From Sulfuritalea sp. (GTDB lineage: Bacteria; Pseudomonadota; Gammaproteobacteria; Burkholderiales; Rhodocyclaceae): a stretch of 24,482 nt of DNA. The notes beneath the pieces were generated by a model. It did no database searches. It was not told the origin of the DNA and worked only from the letters and a program-made list of their open reading frames with translations. The position numbers and the translations under genes are program-made. Shown in pieces: positions 7,406 to 16,115 of this stretch. The stretch lies in the NCBI GenBank assembly GCA_023229685.1, contig JALNYT010000015.1, forward strand, positions 1-24,482. Direction: 5' to 3'. Position 1 is the stretch's first letter. Each line of letters begins with the position of its first letter.

Positions 7406-10400
7406 GTGCGTCTAAACAAGCTGAAACTTTCGGGCTTCAAGTCGTTTGTTGAGCCCACCACCGTGCTTTTTCCCGGCCAGCTGGCGGGTGTGGTCGGTCC
7501 CAATGGCTGCGGCAAGTCGAACATCATCGACGCCGTGCGCTGGGTGCTTGGCGAATCCAAGGCCTCCGAACTGCGCGGCGAGTCGATCCAGGACGTGATT
7601 TTCAAGGGCTCGGGCAACCGCAAGGAAGTCAGCCGCGCCAGTGTCGAGCTGTTTTTCGACAACGCGGAGGGCCGCGCTGCCGGCCAGTGGAGCCAGTACG
7701 CCGAAATCACGGTCAAGCGCGTGCTCGACCGCGAGGGCAACTCGAGCTACTACATCAACAATCTGCATGTCCGCCGGCGCGACGTGATCGATCTGTTCCT
7801 TGGCACCGGCCTCGGCCCGCGAGCTTACGCCATCATCGGCCAGGGCATGATCTCGCGCATCGTCGAGTCCAAGCCCGACGAGTTGCGTTTTTACCTCGAA
7901 GAGGCGGCCGGCGTCACCAAGTACAAGGAACGGCGCAAGGAAACCGAACACCGCCTGGAAGATGCGCGCGAGAACATCGCCCGCGTCGATGACATCCGCA
8001 ATGAGCTGGAAACGCAGGTTAGCCACCTGCAGGCGCAGGCGTCCGTGGCGCAGCAGTATCGCGATCTGCACCAGCAGGTTTCGCGCAAGCAGACTCTGCT
8101 GTGGCTGAAGAAGCGCAACGACGCGCAGCACGACGGCCAGCGGCTGGCGCGCCAGGTTGACGAAGCGGTCAATCGGGTCGAGGCCGAAACCGCGCAACTG
8201 CGTGAAATCGAAGCACGTGTCGAACATGCCCGCGAGAGCCATTATTCTGCGTCCGACGCCCTGCACGCGGCGCAGGCCGAGATGTTTGCGGCCAATACCG
8301 AAGTCAGCCGTCTTGAATCCGAAATCGGCCATCTGCGCGATTCCCGTTCGCGGCTGGAGGCGCGCCTCGATCAGTTGGGCGCCGAGGAAACCCATTGGCG
8401 TACGCAGCAAAGCCAGTTGGCAGAGGAGGAAGCACGCTGGAATCTGCTGCTGGAGAATTCCCGTGCTCGCGCCGCTATCGCCATCGCCCGGCATGCGGAA
8501 GCCGCCGCCCGTCTGCCCGATGCCGAAGATGCCGTGCAGGCCGCCGGCGGCGATGTGACCGAGGCGCGCCGCAGCTTGAGCGAGGCCGAGCAGGCTTTGC
8601 GTCTGGCCGAGGCCGACATGGGACACGCCGTCCGCGCGCTGGACAATCTGGTGCAGCGTCGCACCCGGCTGGAGCAGGATCGCCAGGCTCTGGGCGCCCC
8701 CGATGCGGCCTTGCTGGTTGCGTCGCGCGATGCGGAGGTCCGTGCCGAGCACAGTCTGGCCGCGGCTCAGGAGCGTCTGGCGGCACTCCAGGCCGCTGTG
8801 CCCGGAGCCGAGGCGCGCCTGCGCACAGCGCGCGAAGCGCTGCAGGCCGCCCATCGCAGCCTGACCGAGACCCGCGCCCGCCACGATGCACTGGCTCAGT
8901 TGCAAGCCAAAGTCGCGCAGCGCGGCGAGATCGGCGACTGGCTCAAGGCGCGCCATCTGGTCGATGCCAAACCCCTGTGGCAGGCGATCCAGGTTGAATC
9001 CGGCTGGGAAACGGCGGTCGAAGCCGTGCTGCGCGAGCGCTTCTCGGCGCTGACGGCCGACGCCGACACCGTGCGCGCGGCCCTTGCGGCGCCACCGCCG
9101 GCGATTCTTGCCCTGGCGCTGGCGCGAGACTCTGGCGCCACGTCACCGACGGCCGATAGCCTGCGCAGCAAGGTGCGCTGCGATGACCCGCGCTGGGCGG
9201 GCGTGCTCGATGAATGGCTGGCCGGCGTGTCTGTTGCCGATGATCTGGCGACCGAATTGCCGCTGGCCGCAGGGCAGCGTGTCTCGCGTGCCGGGCATCT
9301 GCTGACGCCCAGCGGCCTCACGCTGTACGTGCCCGATGCGAAGACCCATGGCGTCATTGAACGCCAGCGCGAGATCGACGAACTGGCCGGCTTGCTGGCG
9401 GCACGCGTCGCGGCCGAAGAGGCGGCGCGTGAAGTACAACGCCAGGCCGAGCAGGAGTTGGTCGACAGCCAGGTCCAGCTCACCGCGGCGCGGCGCACGA
9501 TGCAGGAGGCGCAGCAGGCGTTTCATGCGGCGCAGGTGGAGGCCTTGAAGCTGGCCCAGGCGCAAACCCGTTTCGAGGAACGCTCGGCGCAGATCGACCG
9601 CGATCTGGCCGAACTGCAGCGCCAGGACGAAACCGAGCAGGCCCGGCGCCAGCGCGCCGAGGCCGAGGGCGAATTGCAGCGCGAGCGTCTCGGCGAGGTG
9701 CGCGAGCGCCTCGAACTGGCGCTGGAAATCCATCGGCAGAAGGATGCGGCCCTGCGCGACGCAAGAGCGCTCGAAATACAGCTCGGGCGTGAAGCCCAGG
9801 AAGCCGGTTTCTCCGAACGCGAATGCCTGTCGAAGCTGGAAGACAATGCACGCGCGGCCGCGACGGCGACCAGCCAGTTGCAGCGCATCGAGAGCGAGAC
9901 CGGCGCGGCGCGCACCGAAGTCGCCGGCATCAGCGATGCGGTGCTGCAGGAGCAGTTGCACACCGCGCTGGATGCGAAGCGGGGCAAGGAGTCGGCGCTG
10001 GCAGAACGGCGCAATGTGCTCGAAACCGCAGCCGGCGAACTGCGCAGTCTCGATGAACAGCGCATGAAACTGGAGCAGGGCGTGATGCCGTTGCGCGACA
10101 GGATCAACGACCTCAAGCTCAAGGCGCAAGCCGTGCAGATCAACGAAGAGCAGTTTCGCGAACGTCTGGCCGAGGTACACGTGGTCACCGAGGCCGATGA
10201 AGCTCCCTTTGCCGATGAACTGGCCGCCGGTGGCGCCGACAAGCTCAAGGACAGCGTCCTGCAAGGCGAGATTGTCAGGCTCACGGCCGAAATCGAGACG
10301 CTCGGCCCGGTCAATCTCGCCGCGCTGGAAGAGCTTGCCACGGCGTCGGAGCGCAAGGGCTTTCTCGACGCGCAGGCGGCCGATCTGGGCGAGGCCATCG

Positions 10401-10927
10401 ACACCCTAGAAGACGCCATCCGGCGTATCGACCGCGAGACGCGCGAGCAGTTGCAGGAGACCTACGACACGGTCAACAGGCATTTCGGCACGCTGTTCCC
10501 GCAGCTTTTCGGCGGCGGCGAAGCGCGGCTGATCCTGACCGGCGACGAGATTCTCGATTCCGGCATCCAGATCATGGCGCAGCCGCCGGGCAAGAAGAAC
10601 ACCACGATACATCTGCTCTCCGGCGGCGAGAAGGCGTTGACCGCGATTGCCATGGTGTTCGCGCTGTTCCAGCTCAATCCTGCGCCGTTCTGCATGCTCG
10701 ACGAAGTCGATGCGCCGCTCGACGACTCGAATACGGTGCGTTTCTGCGAGATGGTCAAGCGCATGTCCGCGCAAACCCAGTTCATCTTCATTTCGCACAA
10801 CAAGATCGCCATGGAAATGGCCCAGCAATTGATCGGCGTGACCATGCAGGAACAGGGCGTGTCGCGGGTGGTGGAAGTCGATATCGAGGAGGCGCTTCGC
10901 CTCGCCGATGACCAGAAGGTGGCTTGA
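7406..10927 (+). CDS. smc: Chromosome partition protein Smc
   Basis: Smc is the ATPase of the bacterial condensin that organises the chromosome. The 1,173-residue protein has full architecture: N-terminal head with Walker A GPNGCGKS (31-38) and the usual GFKSFV start, a long coiled coil, a hinge around 500-640, a returning coiled coil, then the C-terminal head with signature LSGGE (1071-1075) and Walker B MLDEVDAPLDD (D1099/E1100). GTG is taken as start because translation from it gives the family N terminus MRLNKLKLSGFKS; no good Shine-Dalgarno precedes it. It leads a run in which zipA, ligA, galU and hpt follow with almost no spacing. It is a housekeeping paralogue-type relative of the jetC ATPase at 2468-5185, with a canonical signature that jetC lacks. 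Confidence 0.97.
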   Translation: MRLNKLKLSGFKSFVEPTTVLFPGQLAGVVGPNGCGKSNIIDAVRWVLGESKASELRGESIQDVIFKGSGNRKEVSRASVELFFDNAEGRAAGQWSQYAEITVKRVLDREGNSSYYINNLHVRRRDVIDLFLGTGLGPRAYAIIGQGMISRIVESKPDELRFYLEEAAGVTKYKERRKETEHRLEDARENIARVDDIRNELETQVSHLQAQASVAQQYRDLHQQVSRKQTLLWLKKRNDAQHDGQRLARQVDEAVNRVEAETAQLREIEARVEHARESHYSASDALHAAQAEMFAANTEVSRLESEIGHLRDSRSRLEARLDQLGAEETHWRTQQSQLAEEEARWNLLLENSRARAAIAIARHAEAAARLPDAEDAVQAAGGDVTEARRSLSEAEQALRLAEADMGHAVRALDNLVQRRTRLEQDRQALGAPDAALLVASRDAEVRAEHSLAAAQERLAALQAAVPGAEARLRTAREALQAAHRSLTETRARHDALAQLQAKVAQRGEIGDWLKARHLVDAKPLWQAIQVESGWETAVEAVLRERFSALTADADTVRAALAAPPPAILALALARDSGATSPTADSLRSKVRCDDPRWAGVLDEWLAGVSVADDLATELPLAAGQRVSRAGHLLTPSGLTLYVPDAKTHGVIERQREIDELAGLLAARVAAEEAAREVQRQAEQELVDSQVQLTAARRTMQEAQQAFHAAQVEALKLAQAQTRFEERSAQIDRDLAELQRQDETEQARRQRAEAEGELQRERLGEVRERLELALEIHRQKDAALRDARALEIQLGREAQEAGFSERECLSKLEDNARAAATATSQLQRIESETGAARTEVAGISDAVLQEQLHTALDAKRGKESALAERRNVLETAAGELRSLDEQRMKLEQGVMPLRDRINDLKLKAQAVQINEEQFRERLAEVHVVTEADEAPFADELAAGGADKLKDSVLQGEIVRLTAEIETLGPVNLAALEELATASERKGFLDAQAADLGEAIDTLEDAIRRIDRETREQLQETYDTVNRHFGTLFPQLFGGGEARLILTGDEILDSGIQIMAQPPGKKNTTIHLLSGGEKALTAIAMVFALFQLNPAPFCMLDEVDAPLDDSNTVRFCEMVKRMSAQTQFIFISHNKIAMEMAQQLIGVTMQEQGVSRVVEVDIEEALRLADDQKVA

Positions 10928-10929
10928 AC

Positions 10930-12069
10930 ATGGCAATCAGCGAACTGCAAGTCGCATTGATCGGCGCCGGTGCGGCGGGGGTGGCCCTGGTCTGGGGCTA
11001 CAACGCATGGCAGGAGCGCCAGCACCGCAAGACCGCCGACAGGATATTCAAGGGCGGGCAGGGCGATGCGCTGCTGGCCGGCGAGGAACCCGCTGCGGTT
11101 GTCCCCGGTGAGCCTGGAGAACGGCAGGAGCCGCACTTTGGCGATGCGGCCGATTCCTTGCCAGAAGCGCCCGGCGCAGCGAATGCTGCCGAACCGGCCG
11201 CCGACTTGTCGCCGGCAGAGGGGGAATGCGGACTACCGTTGCCCGCCGAATGCGCCGATCCGGTGGCGGACTGCGTGCTGCATCTGGCCGCAGCCAACCC
11301 GGCTCCGGCGCCCGCGGTCCAGGCCATGCAGAGCGCATGGGCGGGCGAGCTGAGCAAGCCCATGCACTGGCTGGCCAGAGACGATGCCGATGGCGTTTGG
11401 CACCAGGTCGATGCCAACGATGCCGGGCGTTACCGCGAATGGGCGGTCGCGCTGCAGCTGGTCGATCGGCGCGGGCCGGTTTCTGACGACGAACTGGCGC
11501 GCTTCTTTGACGGTGTGCAGCAAGTCGCGCAGCAGACTGCGGCGACCCTGGAACTGCCTTCCCGCGGCGAGATCGTGATGCGCGCAGGCGCCCTCGATGA
11601 ATTCTGCGCCGCGGTGGACATCCAGTTCGTGCTGCATGTCGTCGAAGCCACCGGAGGAGTATTCGCCGGCACCAAACTGCGCGGCGTGGCCGAGGCCGCG
11701 GGCTTGATGCTGGAAGCGGATGGCGTGTTTCGCGCCCGCGACGAGGCCGGCGGCGAAATGTTTACGGTGGCCAATCTCGGCCCCGAGCGCCTCGAGGCCG
11801 AGTCGATCAAGTCGCTGGCAACCCATGGCCTGACCCTGAGCCTGGACGTGCCGCGGGTGGCGGATGGCGTCCTGGCATTCGACCGCATGCTGGCGACGGC
11901 ACGGCAACTCGCGGCGGCGCTGGGTGGCGTACTGGTGGATGCGCAGCGCGCACCACTGGCCGATGCCGTGATCGAGGCGATTCGCGCCAAGACGGCTGAA
12001 CTGCAGCAACGCATGCGCGACGGCAACATCGTCCCCGGCAGTACACGGGCGTTGCGGCTGTTTTCCTGA
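10930..12069 (+). CDS. zipA: Cell division protein ZipA
   Basis: ZipA anchors FtsZ to the inner membrane at the division site. The 379-residue product starts with a single transmembrane helix (about residues 4-23, LQVALIGAGAAGVALVWGY), followed by a basic patch (QERQHRKTADR), a low-complexity Ala/Pro/Glu-rich linker to about residue 120, and a C-terminal FtsZ-binding domain from about 145 onward (features MFTVANLGPE and LTLSLDVPRV). The ATG at 10930 follows AGAAGG closely and lies 2 bases after the smc stop; a TTG at 10924 is less likely. Its TGA overlaps the ATG of ligA. The smc-zipA-ligA order is, to my knowledge, usual in betaproteobacteria and supports the call despite the low conservation of ZipA. 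Confidence 0.88.
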   Translation: MAISELQVALIGAGAAGVALVWGYNAWQERQHRKTADRIFKGGQGDALLAGEEPAAVVPGEPGERQEPHFGDAADSLPEAPGAANAAEPAADLSPAEGECGLPLPAECADPVADCVLHLAAANPAPAPAVQAMQSAWAGELSKPMHWLARDDADGVWHQVDANDAGRYREWAVALQLVDRRGPVSDDELARFFDGVQQVAQQTAATLELPSRGEIVMRAGALDEFCAAVDIQFVLHVVEATGGVFAGTKLRGVAEAAGLMLEADGVFRARDEAGGEMFTVANLGPERLEAESIKSLATHGLTLSLDVPRVADGVLAFDRMLATARQLAAALGGVLVDAQRAPLADAVIEAIRAKTAELQQRMRDGNIVPGSTRALRLFS

Positions 12070-14114
12070 TGCATCTGCAGCAGGCAGCGGCGCGGGCCGG
12101 AGTCCTGCGCCGCGAAATCGAAAGACACAACCACGCCTACTATGTGCTCGATGCGCCGACCATTCCCGACGCCGAGTACGACAAGCTCTTCTGCGAACTG
12201 CAGGCGCTGGAGACCGAACATCCGCAGCTGATCAGCACCGATTCGCCGACGCAGCGGGTGGGCGGCAAACCGCTGCCCGAGTTTTCCCCGGTGCGCCATG
12301 CCGTGCCGATGCTGTCGATCCGCACCGAAACCGACACCGAGCCGTCGGGCGCGCGCGCCTTCGACACGCGCGTGCGGCGCGAACTGGGCCTCGGCGAAGC
12401 CGATCCCGCCGTAGAGTATGCCGTCGAACTCAAGTTCGACGGCCTGGCCATCAATCTGCGCTATGAACACGGCGTGCTGGTGCAAGCCGCCACGCGCGGC
12501 GATGGCGAGACCGGCGAGGATGTGACGCAGAACATTCGCACCGTGCATCGCATCCCCCTGCGCTTGCATGGCTGCGCGCCGCCGGTGCTCGAAGTGCGCG
12601 GCGAGGTCTTCATGAGCCGGCCGGATTTCGAGCGCTACAACGCGAAGCAGCGGGCGCTGGGACGAGCGACGCTGGTCAATCCGCGCAACGGGGCGGCGGG
12701 CAGCATCCGCCAACTCGATCCGGCCATGGCCGCCGAGCGGCCGCTGTCCTTCTATGCCTATGGCCTGGGCGAGGTGCGCGGCTGGGACCTGCCGGCAACG
12801 CACAGCGCGGTGCTGGACGCGCTGGCGGGGTGCGGCATGCCGGTCTGCGAGCATCGTGCGGTGGTGCAGGGCGCTGACGGACTGATCGCCTTCCATGCCC
12901 GCATCCGCGAAGCGCGCGATGCGCTACCGTTCGACATCGACGGCGTCGTGTACAAGGTGAACTCGCTGGCGCTGCAGCAGCGCCTCGGCTTCGTCACGCG
13001 CGAGCCGCGCTGGGCGGTGGCGCACAAGTATCCGGCCGAGGAGGCGCTGACCACGGTCGAAGCGATCGAATTGCAGGTCGGTCGCACCGGGGCCATCACG
13101 CCCGTCGCACGGCTGGCGCCGGTTTTCGTCGGCGGCGTGACGGTGACCAATGCCACGCTGCACAATGAAGGCGAGGCACGGCGCAAGGACGTACGCATCG
13201 GCGACACGGTGATCGTGCGCCGCGCCGGCGACGTGATCCCCGAGGTGGTGTCGGTGGTCATCGAGCGGCGGCCGATGAAGGATCTCGTGCACCCGCTGCA
13301 TCCACCCTTTGCGCTGCCGAAGACCTGTCCGGTCTGCCGCTCGGCGGTGGAGTGCCCCGAAGACGAGGCGATCGCGCGCTGCACCGGCGGCCTGTTCTGC
13401 CCGGCGCAACGCAAGGGGGCGCTGCTGCATTTTGCCAGCCGGCGCGCGATGGACATCGAGGGGCTCGGCGACAAGCTGGTCGATCAGCTGGTCGATAATG
13501 CCATCGTCAAAACGCCGGCCGACCTCTACAAGCTGGGCTTGCTGGCGATGGCCAATCTGGAGCGCATGGCCGAAAAATCGGCGGCGAATATCCTCGCCGC
13601 CATCGAAAAGAGCAAGACGACAACGCTGGCGCGGTTCATTTTTGCGCTCGGCATCCGCAATGTGGGCGAAGCGACGGCGAAGGATCTGGCGCGCCACTTC
13701 GGCAATCTCGACGCCGTCATGGACGCCGATGTTGACCGCCTGCAGCAGGTGCCCGATGTCGGCCCGATCGTCGCGGCATCGATCGCGCGCTTCTTCGCCG
13801 AGCCGCACAACGTAGAGGTGATCGAGCAGCTGCGCGCGGCAGGGGTGAGCTGGTCCGACGGCGCGCCGTCGGCGGTGGCCAACTCGCCGATCGCCGGCAA
13901 GACCTTCGTCCTTACCGGAACGTTGCCGACGCTGACGCGCGACGAGGCGAAGGACATGATCGAGGTGCTGGGCGGCAAGGTGGCCGGCTCGGTGTCGAAG
14001 AAGACCGATTACGTGGTGGCCGGCGCCGAAGCCGGTTCCAAGCTCGACAAGGCACAGGCGTTGGGCGTTACCATTCTGGACGAGAGTCAACTCAGGGAGT
14101 TGTTGGAAAAATGA
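12069..14114 (+). CDS. ligA: NAD+-dependent DNA ligase LigA
   Basis: LigA seals nicks in replication and repair using NAD+. The 681-residue protein has all domains: domain Ia with HNHAYYVLDAPTIPDAEYD, which binds NMN; the nucleotidyltransferase domain with the adenylated Lys in VELKFDG (K122) and the RGDGETGEDVT motif; the OB fold; a Cys4 zinc finger (C420, C423, C438, C444); a helix-hairpin-helix region; and a C-terminal BRCT domain from about residue 605. The link between domain Ia and the core reads MLSIRTETDTE rather than the common MLSLDNAF. I believe this variant occurs in related betaproteobacteria. The start ATG overlaps the zipA stop (TGATG) and the stop overlaps the galU start. Confidence 0.97.
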   Translation: MHLQQAAARAGVLRREIERHNHAYYVLDAPTIPDAEYDKLFCELQALETEHPQLISTDSPTQRVGGKPLPEFSPVRHAVPMLSIRTETDTEPSGARAFDTRVRRELGLGEADPAVEYAVELKFDGLAINLRYEHGVLVQAATRGDGETGEDVTQNIRTVHRIPLRLHGCAPPVLEVRGEVFMSRPDFERYNAKQRALGRATLVNPRNGAAGSIRQLDPAMAAERPLSFYAYGLGEVRGWDLPATHSAVLDALAGCGMPVCEHRAVVQGADGLIAFHARIREARDALPFDIDGVVYKVNSLALQQRLGFVTREPRWAVAHKYPAEEALTTVEAIELQVGRTGAITPVARLAPVFVGGVTVTNATLHNEGEARRKDVRIGDTVIVRRAGDVIPEVVSVVIERRPMKDLVHPLHPPFALPKTCPVCRSAVECPEDEAIARCTGGLFCPAQRKGALLHFASRRAMDIEGLGDKLVDQLVDNAIVKTPADLYKLGLLAMANLERMAEKSAANILAAIEKSKTTTLARFIFALGIRNVGEATAKDLARHFGNLDAVMDADVDRLQQVPDVGPIVAASIARFFAEPHNVEVIEQLRAAGVSWSDGAPSAVANSPIAGKTFVLTGTLPTLTRDEAKDMIEVLGGKVAGSVSKKTDYVVAGAEAGSKLDKAQALGVTILDESQLRELLEK

Positions 14115-14977
14115 AAAAAGTGACCAAGGCAGTATTCCCCGTGGCCGGTCTCGGCACCCGCTTCCTGCCGGCGACCAAGGCCAGCCCCAAGGAGATGATG
14201 CCCATCGTGGACAAGCCGCTGATCCAGTACGCGGTGGAGGAGGCGGTTGCCGCCGGGATCACCGACATGATCTTCGTCACCGGCCGTTCCAAGCGCGCCA
14301 TCGAGGACCATTTCGACAAGGCCTACGAGCTGGAGAGCGAACTCGAGCAGCGCGGCAAGACCGAGTTGCTGGAGTTCGTGCGCAACATGATTCCGAAAAA
14401 CATCAACTGCATCTACATTCGCCAGCCGGAGGCGTTGGGCCTGGGTCACGCGGTGCTCTGCGCCTATCCGGCGGTGGGCGACGAGCCCTTCGCCGTGTTG
14501 CTCGCCGACGACCTGATCGATGGCGATCCACCCGTCATGAAGCAGATGGTGGATGTCTATGACTATTACAGCAGCTCGGTGATCGGGGTGCAGGAGGTGC
14601 GGCGCGAAGATACCCGAAGCTACGGCATCGTCGACACCAAGCCGATGACCGATGTGATCGAGCAGATCCTGCGCATTGTCGAAAAGCCCAAGCCCGAGGA
14701 GGCGCCTTCGACCCTGGCCGTGGTCGGCCGCTACGTGCTGACGCCGCGCATCTTTCATCACCTTGCGCTGATTGGCAAGGGCACCGGCGGCGAGATCCAG
14801 CTGACCGACGGCATTGCCGCGCTGCTGGCCGAAGAGCAGGTGCTGGCCTACCGCTACAAGGGGACGCGCTACGACTGTGGTTCCAAGCTGGGTTACCTCG
14901 AGGCAACGGTGGCCTTCGGCCTGCGTCACCCCGAAGTCGGCAAGGACTTCGCCGCCGTGCTGAAGCGACTGAAATGA
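14111..14977 (+). CDS. galU: UTP-glucose-1-phosphate uridylyltransferase
   Basis: GalU makes UDP-glucose, the precursor for LPS core, exopolysaccharide and other glycans. The 288-residue protein has the nucleotidyltransferase signature GLGTRFLPATKASPKEMMPI near the N terminus, followed by VDKPLIQYAVEEA, the metal-binding LLADD and a C-terminal YKGTRYDCGSKLGYLEA. Length and motifs are standard for bacterial GalU. The ATG sits inside the last codons of ligA (ATGA overlap), and the stop overlaps the start of the next gene the same way, so translation is coupled through this run. No sugar-biosynthesis cluster surrounds it, so it is the general GalU rather than one of a polysaccharide locus. Confidence 0.96.
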   Translation: MKKVTKAVFPVAGLGTRFLPATKASPKEMMPIVDKPLIQYAVEEAVAAGITDMIFVTGRSKRAIEDHFDKAYELESELEQRGKTELLEFVRNMIPKNINCIYIRQPEALGLGHAVLCAYPAVGDEPFAVLLADDLIDGDPPVMKQMVDVYDYYSSSVIGVQEVRREDTRSYGIVDTKPMTDVIEQILRIVEKPKPEEAPSTLAVVGRYVLTPRIFHHLALIGKGTGGEIQLTDGIAALLAEEQVLAYRYKGTRYDCGSKLGYLEATVAFGLRHPEVGKDFAAVLKRLK

Positions 14978-15519
14978 ATCCGCAAGAAGCGAAACAAATC
15001 TTTGCCGAGGCCGATCTGCTGTGCTCGGCCGAAGAGTCGGCGCTGGCGGTACGGCGCGTTGCCGCCGAGATCACGACGCGCCTGGCCGAGGTCAATCCCC
15101 TGGTGCTGGCCGTGATGGGCGGCGCGGTGATATTCACCGGCCAGCTCCTGCCGCAGCTGACCTTCCCGCTGGATTTCGACTACCTGCATGTCACGCGCTA
15201 TGGCGACGTCACTACCGGCGGGCAACTGGCCTGGATCGTCGAGCCGCGCGCCTCCGTCGCGGGGCGCGTCGTTCTGGTGGTGGATGATATTCTCGATGAA
15301 GGCGTGACCATGGCCGCGATCATCGAGCGCTTGCGGGCGCAGGGCGCCAGCGAAGTGTTGAGCGTGGTGTTTGCGGACAAGAATCTCGGCCGCAGCAAGC
15401 CGGTTGCAGCCGATTTTGTCGGCGTGCATCTGCCGAATCGCTACGTCTTCGGCTTCGGCATGGATGTCAAAGGTGCCTGGCGCAACCTGCCGGCGGTGTA
15501 CGCGGTCAAGGGCTTGTGA
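14974..15519 (+). CDS. hpt: Hypoxanthine-guanine phosphoribosyltransferase
   Basis: This enzyme salvages hypoxanthine and guanine to IMP and GMP using PRPP. The 181-residue protein carries the PRPP-binding motif VVLVVDDILDEG with D104/D105, an upstream strand and loop LVLAVMGGAVIF, and the YLHVTRYGD flexible loop, all in the usual order for class I phosphoribosyltransferases of the Hpt type. The N-terminal AEADLLCSAEE is also typical. It overlaps galU by 4 bases and is the last gene of the smc run. A 145-base gap with no clear terminator follows before the HU gene. Xanthine or another purine as substrate cannot be excluded from sequence alone. Confidence 0.9.
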   Translation: MNPQEAKQIFAEADLLCSAEESALAVRRVAAEITTRLAEVNPLVLAVMGGAVIFTGQLLPQLTFPLDFDYLHVTRYGDVTTGGQLAWIVEPRASVAGRVVLVVDDILDEGVTMAAIIERLRAQGASEVLSVVFADKNLGRSKPVAADFVGVHLPNRYVFGFGMDVKGAWRNLPAVYAVKGL

Positions 15520-15664
15520 GGATATCGGCCGTCGATTGGCCGCAGCCCCCGGAATCGCTACGCGCGACAGTGTCCGAATTTTTGCAACAAGAATCGCTTG
15601 CAGGGCTTGCAACTGCAGCAGATTTAGTGGAACAATGCGATCTTCTTAACCAAAGGGGAATTCG

Positions 15665-16030
15665 ATGAACAAAAGCGAACTGATCGAAGCAGTGGCCGAG
15701 CGTGCCGAGCTTTCCAAGGCGGCTGTCAATAAGGCCATCGACGCGTTGACCGAAGTTATCACCGCCGTGATTTCCAAAGGCAATCCGGTTGCCCTGATCG
15801 GATTTGGCACCTTCAAGTCAGTGAACCGTGCCGCGCGCACCGGCAAGAACCCGAAGACGGGTGCCGTGCTGAAAATTGCCGCCAAGTCCGTACCGAAGTT
15901 TTCTGCTGGCGCCGGCCTGAAGGCCGCTGTTGCCGGCAAGAAGCCGCTTCCCAAGAAACCCGCTGCAGCGAAGAAGCCCGCTGCGGCAAAGAAACCTGCT
16001 GCCAAGAAGCCCGCCGCCAAGAAGAAGTAA
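15665..16030 (+). CDS. hupB: HU-family DNA-binding protein with a Lys/Ala/Pro-rich histone H1-like tail
   Basis: Residues 1-90 are a normal HU/IHF-fold protein that bends and compacts DNA as a dimer. The start MNKSELIEAVAE, the core GFGTF, and the DNA-binding arm RAARTGKNPKTG are all present. After about residue 90 comes a tail of some 30 residues built from repeats of AAKKPAAAKKP, ending in KKK. Such tails resemble eukaryotic histone H1 and are known from HU of some actinobacteria and from some betaproteobacteria. The tail should add sequence-independent DNA binding and could be a site for acetylation. A strong RBS (AAAGGGGA) precedes the ATG. A hairpin follows the stop, so the gene is probably a single-gene unit with high expression. 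Confidence 0.93.
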   Translation: MNKSELIEAVAERAELSKAAVNKAIDALTEVITAVISKGNPVALIGFGTFKSVNRAARTGKNPKTGAVLKIAAKSVPKFSAGAGLKAAVAGKKPLPKKPAAAKKPAAAKKPAAKKPAAKKK

Positions 16031-16053
16031 CACTGGCAGGCCTGTAAATGACA

Positions 16054-16075
16054 AGGGCAACCCGCGGGTTGCCCT
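16054..16075. terminator. Palindromic hairpin after the HU gene, possibly bidirectional
   Basis: The 22 bases are a perfect palindrome, with arms AGGGCAACCCG and CGGGTTGCCCT. They are followed on the plus strand by TTCTCTTT, giving a GC-rich stem and a partial U-run. It lies between the HU stop (16030) and the stop of the convergent DUF1015 gene (16116), and probably ends HU transcription. On the minus strand the following bases are not T-rich, so its use there is less certain. Confidence 0.75.
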
Positions 16076-16115
16076 TTCTCTTTATGTCCGCGGCGTTCTC
16101 GCCGGGGACGGCGAT

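Noticed and set aside
7412..8956. 514-codon minus-strand frame opposite smc
   Set aside because: Leu/Gly/Ala-rich shadow of the Smc coiled coil; no start signal or domain.
10924..10929. TTG at 10924 as zipA start
   Set aside because: The ATG at 10930 is better placed after AGAAGG and gives the usual short N terminus before the membrane helix.
11430..12896. 488-codon minus-strand frame opposite zipA and ligA
   Set aside because: Antisense to two well-supported genes, with Arg/Ala/Ser-rich translation and no family marks.
15957..16027. Tandem repeat that might be a CRISPR-like or satellite array
   Set aside because: The repeats are codons of the Lys/Ala/Pro tail of HU, in frame, with no spacers.
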